A stretch of 21,961 nt of DNA. Source: CANGTU01 sp046336655. GTDB taxonomy: Bacteria > Bacteroidota > Bacteroidia > Flavobacteriales_D > Sanyastnellaceae. Under the pieces are notes generated by a model, which saw only the letters and a list, made by a program, of their open reading frames with translations, was not told where the DNA came from and ran no database searches. Shown here in pieces: positions 15,115-21,950 of the stretch (positions are counted from its first letter, which is position 1; each line of letters opens with the position of its first letter). Location of the stretch: the NCBI GenBank assembly GCA_046336655.1, contig JBKDGH010000019.1:1-21961 (forward strand). Reading direction: 5' to 3'. The translations under genes were made by a program, and so were the position numbers.

Positions 15115-15450
15115 TTATCCTAGCGCAGACTGAACCTCGGTGAGAATTGTCGCAGGACCTCCGAAATGCTCAATCAGTTTCACTGACGGAAAATCCGATT
15201 TTACAAGCTGCGAAATCTTAAGGCGCATATGAGGATCAACCCCGCCACCAATCAGCACGGCGTCGAGCGGATTGTAGCGGATGTAATCAAGGGCTTGCTC
15301 CTCCTCCGTATGACCGGCTGTTTCAAATCCCGCTTTTTGCAGGAGCGACTCCACATTCCGGAGAATGTAGTCGTGATTCCCAACCACCAGCACACGCCTC
15401 GTCTTGGCCACATCATTGACGGTCGGGAGTTCCTTTTCCTTCTCTTCCAT
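15115..15450 (-). CDS. Degenerate receiver-domain protein (pseudo-response regulator)
   Basis: I start this 111-residue protein at the ATG at 15450 (MEEKEKELP) because a perfect -7 box lies at 15472-15479. The open frame continues upstream to 15660 but runs into the divergent ubiA gene with non-protein-like sequence. After a charged N-terminus the fold pattern is that of a CheY-like receiver: RRVLVVGNHDYILRNVESLLQKAGFET, LDAVLIGGGVDPHMRL, SVKLIEHFGG and a final helix. The acidic pair of true receivers is replaced by Gly-Asn, the phosphoacceptor Asp by the first Gly of IGGG, and there is no output domain. It cannot be phosphorylated in the normal way, so it may work by protein contact. No partner kinase is adjacent. 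Confidence 0.75.
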   Translation of the reverse strand: MEEKEKELPTVNDVAKTRRVLVVGNHDYILRNVESLLQKAGFETAGHTEEEQALDYIRYNPLDAVLIGGGVDPHMRLKISQLVKSDFPSVKLIEHFGGPATILTEVQSALG

Positions 15451-15471
15451 GGGATAATCTTCAGTTGTGTG

Positions 15472-15479
15472 CAAATTTA
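15472..15479 (-). promoter_or_regulatory. -7 promoter box for the pseudo-receiver gene
   Basis: The minus strand reads TAAATTTG, a perfect TAnnTTTG match ending 21 bases before the ATG at 15450. It decides the start of that gene. No -33 TTG at standard spacing. Confidence 0.5.
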
Positions 15480-15492
15480 GAGGCCTCTCCAC

Positions 15493-15500
15493 CATCTTTG
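15493..15500 (+). promoter_or_regulatory. Possible -7 box for the UbiA gene
   Basis: CATCTTTG followed by C differs from TAnnTTTG only in its first base. It ends 25 bases before the GTG at 15526. It lies back to back with the minus-strand box at 15472-15479, making a compact divergent promoter region. Confidence 0.35.
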
Positions 15501-15525
15501 CCGGTAAATTATAAACTATCCCGCT

Positions 15526-16506
15526 GTGTCCGGAGTGACCGCACTGATTCGTCTGAGTCGTCCTGTAAACCTGATCATCATGGCATTGACCATGTATGCG
15601 CTGCGGTTTTTGGTGATGCTTCCGTTGTTGAGAAAAAGCGGACTGGGCATTCATTTCCAACTCAGCGAAGGGCTGTTTTTCATCTCTTGCCTCGTTTTAC
15701 TCGCCCTCGGAGCAGCAGGCAATATTATCAATGACTACTTCGACCGCAAGGTGGATGCGATAAACAAGCCGGACAAGCTCATCGTAGGCCGGCTTGTCAA
15801 GCGTCGCGTGGCTATGATCATGCATCAGGGCCTGAACATCCTCGCGGTCATTTTCGCATTGGTTATCTGCTGGCACACCAACCGCTGGAGCGGTATGCTC
15901 TTTCCGGTCATCATCGCCACCATTCTCTGGTGGTATTCTCCGGTACTGAAAAAACGCGCATTCTATGGAAATCTGGTTGTTGCCCTCATGGTGGCTGCAA
16001 TTCCCCTATGGACAGGTTATTATGACATCCCGCTTCTCCGCGCTCATGACTCGGATATGATGGGCAATCCGGCTCCATTCTTCCGCGGACTGTGGCTGTG
16101 GTTATTTGCCTATGCCTTATTTGCTTTCCTTCTCACGCTCGCCCGCGAAACCGTGAAGGATCTGGAAGACATCGAAGGTGACCGCCTGGGTGAATACCGC
16201 ACGCTGCCTATCCTATGGGGAGAAACTAAAACGCTGACCTACACGCGCAATATACTCGCGGTCACACTCATTCTGGTCTTCGCAGGTGCAGTGTGGATGT
16301 TCAATCCGCTCGTTGCAGAAAACCGATTCACCTTCGGCATGGCCATGTTGCTTGTTTTTATTCCCCTGCTTGCGTGTGTGAGAATGACTTCCAAAGCCAG
16401 TCAGAAGTCAGATTACACCAAACTCAGCCGCTGGCTCAAGATTGTGATGGCAGGAGGAATTGCATTCACTTGGTTTGCCGGTGAATGGATCAGCGCTTCG
16501 GTATAA
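15526..16506 (+). CDS. UbiA-family prenyltransferase (geranylgeranylglycerol-phosphate geranylgeranyltransferase-like)
   Basis: This 326-residue polytopic membrane protein begins at a GTG and has about eight to nine hydrophobic helices. The two aspartate-rich, Mg-diphosphate-binding motifs of the UbiA superfamily are present: NDYFDRKVD (Asn69, Asp70, Asp73, Asp77) and DLEDIEGD (Asp212, Asp215, Asp219). It should move a prenyl group from a prenyl diphosphate to an aromatic or glycerol-phosphate acceptor in the inner membrane. Bacteroidota homologues are usually annotated as geranylgeranylglycerol-phosphate geranylgeranyltransferase because of similarity to archaeal DGGGP synthase. The real acceptor is not visible here and quinone synthesis is an alternative. 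Its stop is 4 bases from the convergent MFS gene. Confidence 0.88.
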   Translation: MSGVTALIRLSRPVNLIIMALTMYALRFLVMLPLLRKSGLGIHFQLSEGLFFISCLVLLALGAAGNIINDYFDRKVDAINKPDKLIVGRLVKRRVAMIMHQGLNILAVIFALVICWHTNRWSGMLFPVIIATILWWYSPVLKKRAFYGNLVVALMVAAIPLWTGYYDIPLLRAHDSDMMGNPAPFFRGLWLWLFAYALFAFLLTLARETVKDLEDIEGDRLGEYRTLPILWGETKTLTYTRNILAVTLILVFAGAVWMFNPLVAENRFTFGMAMLLVFIPLLACVRMTSKASQKSDYTKLSRWLKIVMAGGIAFTWFAGEWISASV

Positions 16507-16510
16507 GCGG

Positions 16511-17857
16511 CTATACTTTGTATTCTTCTCCGATGTTGCTGAGTTCCTTCCTCGGAACCACCATCAGCAAGATCAAACCGACCACAAAAAATGCGATCAG
16601 CGCGAGTACTGAAGCTCGCAGGCTGCCGGCCAGTCCTTCGATGTAACCGAACGCGAACAAGCCAATGATCAGTCCGACCTTCTCGGTCACGTCATAAAAA
16701 CTGAAGTACGACGCATGATCTGTGGTTTCAGGCAGAAACTTGGAATAGGAACTTCGTGCGAGCGATTGCGTGCCACCCATTACGAATCCAATCAATCCGG
16801 CCGCAATAAAAAAAGTGGCCGGTGTACGCACCACGAAATACGCAAAACAACACACGCCTACCCAGATAAGCAATGCGATTCGCAGCACGGAAAGGTTGCC
16901 CCATTTTTTGGAACTGCGTGAAAACACAATCGCACCGGGAATCGCAATCAACTGAACAAAGATGATCGCAATGATGAGCTGCGGTGTGCTCAAACCGGTC
17001 ACCTCATGCCCCATCTCATCCATTCGTACTACTTCCTTCTGGCCAAAGAACTGAGCCATCTGCATAATGGTCTGAACGCCCATACTGAAAACGAAAAACG
17101 AAAGGAGGTAACGCTTCAGCCTCCGCGTTTCGCGAAGATCCTTCCACACTTTACGCAATTCCCTGAAGCCATAGCCTACTGCCTGCCATTTGAAATCGGG
17201 ATGTCTGCGCTTTTCGGGTAAATGGCGGAATGTGTACTGAGCAAAGCCGGCCCACCACACTCCCACAGAAATGAATGCAAGACGGGTCATCAGGCCTTCA
17301 TTCTCCTTTCCCAGGCCCATGATCAGACCGAGGTTAATCAGCAGCAACAGCACACTTCCTGCGTAACCGAGTGAATAACCCTTTGCACTCAGTTTGTCCT
17401 GCTCATCCGGCTCCGCGATTTCCGGAAGAAAAGAATTTGCGAAGGCATAGCTGCACCAGAAACCAAGACAGGCCAGTATCACCGACAGCATACTCCACTC
17501 GAGGAATTCAGAATCAAAAAAGAACAGGCTGGCACACGCAGCAGAGCCGACGTAACAAAAAAACTGCAGAAACCATTTCTTTCTGCCCATGTAATCAGCC
17601 ACTCCCGCCAGCGCCGGAGTAACAAGACACACCAGAGCCATACCGATGGCCAGACTGTAAGAATACACCTGTGTATTGTGCATGGGTAAGCCGAAGAATA
17701 GCACTTCGTCGGAAATCAACTTGCCAAACTCATCCTTTTGAGTAGTCATTGCTCCAAAAAACAGTGGGAATATGGCAGTGCCGATCACCAGGTTATAGGT
17801 GGAGTTGGCCCAGTCATAAAAAGCCCAGGCATTCTGCACTTTGCGTGTCGCTTTCAT
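16511..17857 (-). CDS. UMF1-family MFS transporter
   Basis: From the ATG at 17857 this is a 448-residue inner-membrane protein with about 12 hydrophobic helices. It starts MKATRKVQNAWAFYDWANSTYNLVI, and the AFYDWANS phrase is a hallmark of the UMF1/Atg22-like MFS family. GVADYMGRKKWFL fits the loop between helices 2 and 3, and VMGGTQSLARSSYSKFLPE is also characteristic. The open frame extends to 17980 but the added 41 residues are not family-like, and a -7-like box at 17863-17870 supports the shorter start. The substrate of bacterial members is unknown, although the yeast relative Atg22 exports amino acids from the vacuole. It is divergent from the lhgO gene and convergent with ubiA. Confidence 0.9.
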   Translation of the reverse strand: MKATRKVQNAWAFYDWANSTYNLVIGTAIFPLFFGAMTTQKDEFGKLISDEVLFFGLPMHNTQVYSYSLAIGMALVCLVTPALAGVADYMGRKKWFLQFFCYVGSAACASLFFFDSEFLEWSMLSVILACLGFWCSYAFANSFLPEIAEPDEQDKLSAKGYSLGYAGSVLLLLINLGLIMGLGKENEGLMTRLAFISVGVWWAGFAQYTFRHLPEKRRHPDFKWQAVGYGFRELRKVWKDLRETRRLKRYLLSFFVFSMGVQTIMQMAQFFGQKEVVRMDEMGHEVTGLSTPQLIIAIIFVQLIAIPGAIVFSRSSKKWGNLSVLRIALLIWVGVCCFAYFVVRTPATFFIAAGLIGFVMGGTQSLARSSYSKFLPETTDHASYFSFYDVTEKVGLIIGLFAFGYIEGLAGSLRASVLALIAFFVVGLILLMVVPRKELSNIGEEYKV

Positions 17858-17862
17858 GGGCT

Positions 17863-17870
17863 GAAAGGTA
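17863..17870 (-). promoter_or_regulatory. -7-like box for the MFS gene
   Basis: The minus strand reads TACCTTTC, the same 8-mer as in front of the mltF-like gene. It ends 5 bases before the ATG at 17857, predicting a leaderless transcript and supporting that start. Confidence 0.4.
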
Positions 17871-17961
17871 GGACAAAGCCCATGCGGTTGCGCTCGGTCC
17901 ATTGTCAGGAAATTAAGTCCTCCCTTTGACCAATGTACAGGTGTGAAATCGCTGCACCATA

Positions 17962-17969
17962 TACTTTTG
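17962..17969 (+). promoter_or_regulatory. -7 promoter box for lhgO
   Basis: TACTTTTG followed by C is a perfect TAnnTTTG match, ending 16 bases before the TTG start at 17986, so the leader would be about 10 bases. A -33 TTG at normal spacing is not evident. Confidence 0.5.
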
Positions 17970-17985
17970 CCAAAATTCACAGACG

Positions 17986-19212
17986 TTGGAAAAATCCTTC
18001 GACATCGCCATTATCGGCGGCGGCATTGTGGGTGCCGCTACCTTGTACAAACTGCAGTTGCATTATCCGCACCTGCGCATTCTTCTCATTGAGAAAGAAA
18101 AAAGGCTGGCCGATCACCAGACCGGACACAACAGCGGAGTGATACACTCCGGCATCTATTACAAACCCGGCTCGCTCAAGGCTGTCAATTGTGTAAATGG
18201 CCGCCGCGAACTGGTGCAGTTCGCAAAGGATTACGGCATTGCTCACGATGTGTGCGGAAAGCTGATTGTAGCCACCGACGAGAAAGAGCTTCCGCATCTG
18301 GAAAAAATTCATCAGCACGGTATTCAGAACGGCATTGAAAGTATGACGCGTGTGACCCCGGAACAGATTCGTGAAATCGAGCCTCACTGTGTGGGTATCG
18401 CCGGAATCCATGTGGGATGCACGGGTATTATTGACTTTCGAGGTGCTACAGATAAGATGGCTGAGTTGGCCATTGCAAAGCAGCCCCTCACAGAGGTACA
18501 CACGGGTGAAAAAGCGCTCGAATTCGAACGCACTGAAGACGGCAGCACGATCATTATTACGGATAAGGGAAAATACCTTGCCCGCAAAATGATTTTCTGT
18601 GCGGGGCTTCAGGCTGACCGCCTGGCGCGAAAGGACGGCGTTAAATTGCCCGAAAAGGTGGTCGGTTTCCGCGGTGACTACTATGAGCTCACAGAGCAGG
18701 CGAAGCACAAGGTGCGTCATCTGATTTATCCGGTACCCAACCCTGACTTTCCGTTTCTCGGCGTTCACTTCACGCGTATGACCGACGGCTCCGTTGAATG
18801 TGGGCCGAACGCTGTCTTCACCTTCAAGCGCGAAGGGTATGGCAAAACCGATTTCGATCTTCGCGATACCCTCGATGCGTTATCATACATTGGAACCTGG
18901 CGTCTCTTTATGAAGAACATGAAGTTCGGAATTGATGAGTACCGCAGGGCCTTTTCCAAGCGACTCTTTCTGCATACGCTCCAACGCCTCGTGCCTTCGC
19001 TTACCATGGAAGACATCGAGCCCGGCCGCGCGGGAGTGCGCGCATTGTTGCTGAGCCGCGACGGGGATACCCGCGATGACTTCCGCATTGAGTATACCGA
19101 TCACAGCATTCACGTGCTTAACGCACCTTCACCCGCAGCTACGGCGGCACTTGCCATTGGAGACAATGTGCGGGAAATGGCAGAAAAACACTTCGGGCTA
19201 TCCAGGGCGTAG
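17986..19212 (+). CDS. lhgO: L-2-hydroxyglutarate oxidase
   Basis: This 408-residue FAD enzyme of the DAO family starts at a TTG that immediately precedes the dinucleotide-binding strand. FDIAIIGGGIVGAATLYKL gives the GxGxxG motif (Gly11, Gly13, Gly16), and IEKE marks the ribose-binding acidic residue. TGHNSGVIHSGIYYKPGSLKA, GIAGIHVGCTGIIDF and FLGVHFTRMTDGSVECGPNA are characteristic of LhgO/L2HGDH. The enzyme oxidises L-2-hydroxyglutarate to 2-oxoglutarate, passing electrons to the respiratory chain, and removes a toxic side product of central metabolism. Length is close to the family's usual 400. No csiD or glutarate genes are nearby, so a repair role is more likely than glutarate degradation. 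A bidirectional terminator follows. Confidence 0.93.
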   Translation: MEKSFDIAIIGGGIVGAATLYKLQLHYPHLRILLIEKEKRLADHQTGHNSGVIHSGIYYKPGSLKAVNCVNGRRELVQFAKDYGIAHDVCGKLIVATDEKELPHLEKIHQHGIQNGIESMTRVTPEQIREIEPHCVGIAGIHVGCTGIIDFRGATDKMAELAIAKQPLTEVHTGEKALEFERTEDGSTIIITDKGKYLARKMIFCAGLQADRLARKDGVKLPEKVVGFRGDYYELTEQAKHKVRHLIYPVPNPDFPFLGVHFTRMTDGSVECGPNAVFTFKREGYGKTDFDLRDTLDALSYIGTWRLFMKNMKFGIDEYRRAFSKRLFLHTLQRLVPSLTMEDIEPGRAGVRALLLSRDGDTRDDFRIEYTDHSIHVLNAPSPAATAALAIGDNVREMAEKHFGLSRA

Positions 19213-19237
19213 CAGGACCGCAGACTTCAGAGCAATA

Positions 19238-19263
19238 AAAAACCCCGCAGTAGCGGGGTTTTT
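19238..19263. terminator. Bidirectional intrinsic terminator between lhgO and the Cys-rich gene
   Basis: AAAAACCCCGC (19238-19248) pairs with GCGGGGTTTTT (19253-19263) around a 4-base AGTA loop, giving an 11-bp stem with A and T tracts on either side. It can end both the lhgO transcript (+) and the convergent Cys-rich gene (-), whose stops are 70 bases apart. Confidence 0.92.
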
Positions 19264-19282
19264 CGTATCAGAGAAAATAAGA

Positions 19283-19639
19283 TTACTTCTTGCCTTCTTT
19301 GTTTTCTGCTTTCTTTTCGCCTGAGCAGCAAGCCTTTCCGCTTTCGCTCTTGGTGCAAGATGACTTCTCAGTGCTTCCCTCAGCGGCTGAAGCCTTCGCT
19401 CCGTCCTTGCTGCAGCAGCTGCCTGACTTCGCGCCGTCTTTAGAGCAAGCAGCCTTCTCAGACGAAGTGCATGAAGATTTTTCAGACTTTACAGTTTCTT
19501 TTTCACTTTCAGCCTTCTTCAATGTAGCCTTTTCGGTCTTGGCCTTCTCAACCGGCTGCGGTGAAGCAGAGGTTGAAATCTGAGCCGAAGCCACGCCTGC
19601 AAGCGCGATGAAAGCGAAAAGAGCAAGTACTTTTTTCAT
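19283..19639 (-). CDS. Exported cysteine/lysine/serine-rich repetitive protein, function unknown
   Basis: This 118-residue protein has a clear signal peptide (MKKVLALFAFIALAGVASAQ, cleaved near residue 20). The mature chain is low in complexity: Lys, Ser, Glu and Ala dominate, and there are almost no hydrophobic residues after position 30, so it is probably disordered. Seven cysteines (57, 65, 75, 76, 95, 104, 105) sit in repeated units: KSSCT occurs twice, CSKDGAK twice, and Cys-Cys pairs twice. Such spacing could bind soft metals such as Cu, Zn or Ag, or cross-link by disulfides in the periplasm. I do not recognise a named family, and a metallothionein-like role is inference. A -7 box at 19682-19689 would give a 37-base leader. 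Confidence 0.8.
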   Translation of the reverse strand: MKKVLALFAFIALAGVASAQISTSASPQPVEKAKTEKATLKKAESEKETVKSEKSSCTSSEKAACSKDGAKSGSCCSKDGAKASAAEGSTEKSSCTKSESGKACCSGEKKAENKEGKK

Positions 19640-19681
19640 TGGATTGGATGTGTTTACTTACGATTTGGGTGGGTTTCTTTA

Positions 19682-19689
19682 CAAATATA
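19682..19689 (-). promoter_or_regulatory. -7 promoter box for the Cys-rich gene
   Basis: The minus strand reads TATATTTG, a perfect TAnnTTTG match, 42 bases before the ATG at 19639. An inverted repeat CCTGAA/TTCAGG (19707-19712, 19724-19729) covers the position expected for its -33 region and could be an operator. Confidence 0.5.
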
Positions 19690-19706
19690 TGCCAAAAATG
19701 AGAATT

Positions 19707-19729
19707 CCTGAAGTCATTCACTTTTCAGG
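19707..19729. repeat. Inverted repeat between divergent promoters
   Basis: CCTGAA (19707-19712) and TTCAGG (19724-19729) flank an 11-base spacer. It sits between the divergent boxes at 19682-19689 (-) and 19789-19796 (+). No T tract follows, so an operator is the likelier reading. A chance match of this size is possible. Confidence 0.25.
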
Positions 19730-19788
19730 GCATCCGCAAATTGCCGGGGGTGTCTCATAATCAACCATTTTTATGAACCCTCCCCACT

Positions 19789-19796
19789 TACTTTTG
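19789..19796 (+). promoter_or_regulatory. -7 promoter box for the TonB-like gene
   Basis: TACTTTTG is a perfect TAnnTTTG match ending 10 bases before the GTG at 19807 and 16 before the ATG at 19813, so the leader would be very short. The -33 region is T-rich but lacks TTG. Confidence 0.5.
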
Positions 19797-19806
19797 TACC
19801 CGTAAC

Positions 19807-20646
19807 GTGCCGATGAGTTCCTCCCAGCAAACACCGGTCAACAGCGGACTTCCCGAACAGGTCCGCCGCCTGCTTGACCAACGCCCTGAGAAGGGTACCG
19901 CGCTGATTTATCAGGCGGTCATCCTCGCGCTCGGCATTCACATTTTTGTGATTGCGCTCATCTATTTCTCCACAGCCATGCCCGCGGGTGATGCAATGAA
20001 CGCCGGGAAAGAGGAAGAAGAACTCGAGCAATTTGACCTGCAGTTTGAGGAGCCGGAACAGCTTGAGGCCGAGCAGATGAATCCGGAGATGGCCGGTCAG
20101 GAAGCACGCGACCTTGTGGCCAGTTCCCGATCAGGAAAGACCTCGGAAGCAATCAGCTATACGGGTAAATCACAGGCAAACATCCAGGCGGAAGTCAATG
20201 CCCAGCTCCGAGGAATGGAGCAGGCTGAATTTGACCGGCTTAAATCCGGCAGAAGTGAGGTGACCGAGCCGATTCCAACTCCTGCCGATCCGAATAACAA
20301 GGACCAGAAAAACACCCAGAAAGAAAACTACGACTGGTTTGGCAAACAGAGCGACAAGAGTTTCTCGGGTCCAGTATCTGCAGAATTTGATCTCGCAGGG
20401 CGGTCCACACGCTCCACGCCTCGTCCGATGTACCGCTGTCCCTCTCCAGGTAAAGTAGTGTTGCGCATTGAAGTGGACCCTTCCGGAAATGTAATTTCTG
20501 TGGAAATTGACGAGGCCTCATCCAGTCCGGATGAGTGCATCCGCGGTGAAGCCCGCAACTATGCGGGCAATTGGAAATTTGACTACAGTCCGAATTCACC
20601 GAAGAAGCAAAAAGGCAAAATCACCTTTACGTTTCGCGGTCAGTAA
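19807..20646 (+). CDS. TonB-like energy-transducer family membrane protein
   Basis: This protein has 279 residues from the GTG at 19807, or 277 from the ATG at 19813, which is equally possible. A short cytoplasmic head is followed by one membrane helix (about 33-58, ALIYQAVILALGIHIFVIALIYF), an acidic linker (EEEELEQFDLQFEEPEQLEAEQM), a hydrophilic periplasmic stretch and a C-terminal TonB-like fold (about 205-279). The latter includes RCPSPGKVVLRIEVDPSGNVISVEID and a final KGKITFTFRGQ strand. The topology is that of TonB, which transmits proton-motive energy to outer-membrane receptors, but the linker is not Pro-Lys rich and no ExbB/ExbD is adjacent. In Bacteroidota such proteins often serve as TonB paralogues with unknown receptors. 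The stop codon abuts the convergent gene's stop with no gap. Confidence 0.75.
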   Translation: MPMSSSQQTPVNSGLPEQVRRLLDQRPEKGTALIYQAVILALGIHIFVIALIYFSTAMPAGDAMNAGKEEEELEQFDLQFEEPEQLEAEQMNPEMAGQEARDLVASSRSGKTSEAISYTGKSQANIQAEVNAQLRGMEQAEFDRLKSGRSEVTEPIPTPADPNNKDQKNTQKENYDWFGKQSDKSFSGPVSAEFDLAGRSTRSTPRPMYRCPSPGKVVLRIEVDPSGNVISVEIDEASSSPDECIRGEARNYAGNWKFDYSPNSPKKQKGKITFTFRGQ

Positions 20647-21864
20647 TCACGCGTTCATCGCATACTCATGCAGGTATTCAAACTGCGGAGTGAGCTCACC
20701 TTCGAATGTGGTTTCTGTGGCCTTCCACACAATGTTGTGCGGATCATCGCCCAGCAATAATGGCAGCACAGAAGAAAGCAGCTCCTCACCAAACGCCTGC
20801 GAGGCGTCGCGTGGTAATTCACACGGCAGGTTGTCAATGGCCATAACTGCAATCGCATCCGCATCGTGCAGGTCGCATTCTTCGTGGCGCAGACGATGAT
20901 ATCCGTAGTCCGGATCAGAGATTTTAGAAGATCGGATTGTGCTTGCCAGCGGACCGTTCACATCGCAACTGATATCTGCAATCACCCGGCACTTCCAGTC
21001 GGGTTGTGCCAAATCTTCTTTGCGGATCAGCACAGGATTTCCTACAGCCCAGAGGTGACATGCCATGTATAAATCTGCTTTGCGCACGTAGCTCGGGAGC
21101 ACTGAAAAGTAATGATCCGGATTGGTGTAAAAGTCACGCTTATCAAAACCACCGTCGGTTATCCGCTCATAGTACTCATGGGTATCCAGATGCACATATA
21201 CAGGCTCATTGAACTTACCGGTGACATATTCCTTTACTGACACCCTGCGGATGGGAAGCTGGCTGAGGATTTCCTCCGCACCGTGACCAACCCGGCCAAA
21301 ACCGGTGACCACGAGGCGGAAGTTCTGAGGGAGTTGAATCCTTTTCATTTCGACCTCCATTTCCTTTCGGTCAAAGCACTCGGAGGGTGACTTTAATGTA
21401 AAGAGATCGTGCTTTTTTCCAAACGTTCTGAATCCTTCGTAGGCTCCTACAATGCCCGCATAGCGTCCGAAACCAATGATGCGCTTGCCATCGGTTCCGC
21501 GCAATGTCTCATAATCCACGAGGCGTATTTTCTTCTGCAAAACAGCATTGAGGAGTTTCGCATTGTGCGGCTGTTTCTTAATTGTGTGCGAAAAGAACAG
21601 GTACGTCTTCTCAGGAATGAGCATATCTACCGGCACTTCCTTAACTCCCATCAGGATATCGCATGCAGAAAGGTCTTCACGAAGTTCAATGCCTGCGTCA
21701 GTGTATTCCTGATCCGTAAAGCGGCGCAGCGGTGAAGGCTGAACGAGCACGGTTAATCCCGGAAACTGAGCTTGCGCCTGCGCACATTGCTGCGGGGTGA
21801 GAGGAACGCGGAAGTCGGGTGGCACTTTTCCTTCGCGGATTATGCCAAGAGTCGTGGGATTCAT
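20647..21864 (-). CDS. Saccharopine dehydrogenase (LYS1-type, NAD+, L-lysine-forming) family protein
   Basis: From the ATG at 21864 the protein has 405 residues. The frame stays open to 21930, but MNPTTLGIIREGKVPPDFRV matches the family N-terminus, so I start there. It is cytoplasmic and has the AlaDH/PNT-like N-domain with Lys75 in VKEVP and His93 in FFSHTIKKQ, equivalent to the catalytic Lys77 and His96 of yeast LYS1. A nucleotide-binding loop VVTGFGRVGHGA follows, then DISCDVNGPLASTIRSS near the C-terminus. GFGRYAGIVGAYEGFR is also family-typical. LYS1 splits saccharopine to lysine and 2-oxoglutarate, or runs in reverse. No other lysine gene is nearby, so direction and exact substrate are uncertain, and an alanine dehydrogenase-like role is a weaker alternative. 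Confidence 0.85.
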   Translation of the reverse strand: MNPTTLGIIREGKVPPDFRVPLTPQQCAQAQAQFPGLTVLVQPSPLRRFTDQEYTDAGIELREDLSACDILMGVKEVPVDMLIPEKTYLFFSHTIKKQPHNAKLLNAVLQKKIRLVDYETLRGTDGKRIIGFGRYAGIVGAYEGFRTFGKKHDLFTLKSPSECFDRKEMEVEMKRIQLPQNFRLVVTGFGRVGHGAEEILSQLPIRRVSVKEYVTGKFNEPVYVHLDTHEYYERITDGGFDKRDFYTNPDHYFSVLPSYVRKADLYMACHLWAVGNPVLIRKEDLAQPDWKCRVIADISCDVNGPLASTIRSSKISDPDYGYHRLRHEECDLHDADAIAVMAIDNLPCELPRDASQAFGEELLSSVLPLLLGDDPHNIVWKATETTFEGELTPQFEYLHEYAMNA

Positions 21865-21882
21865 ACCTGCCTGTTTGGGGCG

Positions 21883-21890
21883 CGAAGATA
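21883..21890 (-). promoter_or_regulatory. -7-like box for the saccharopine dehydrogenase gene
   Basis: The minus strand reads TATCTTCG, one mismatch from TAnnTTTG, ending 18 bases before the ATG at 21864. It lies inside the possible longer frame to 21930 and therefore supports the shorter start. Confidence 0.4.
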
Positions 21891-21917
21891 GCGTTAGGGT
21901 AAGCCGGGAAATGATGG

Positions 21918-21925
21918 TATCTTTG
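21918..21925 (+). promoter_or_regulatory. -7 promoter box for a gene leaving the window
   Basis: TATCTTTG followed by C is a perfect TAnnTTTG match on the plus strand, divergent from the box at 21883-21890. An ATG lies 25 bases beyond the box at 21951. Confidence 0.5.
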
Positions 21926-21950
21926 CACACGCTTCAACGGAAGTGCCGTT

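Noticed and set aside
15451..15660. N-terminal extension of the pseudo-receiver by 70 residues
   Set aside because: The added residues (rich in His, Gln, Ser) look like non-coding translation, overlap the divergent ubiA gene, and lie upstream of the -7 box at 15472-15479.
17858..17980. N-terminal extension of the MFS transporter by 41 residues
   Set aside because: UMF1 proteins begin near the AFYDWANS motif, and the extension covers the divergent promoter region with lhgO.
17977..18768. 263-codon minus-strand open frame opposite lhgO
   Set aside because: The plus strand carries an intact L-2-hydroxyglutarate oxidase with cofactor motifs. The antisense frame follows from its codon pattern and shows no domain.
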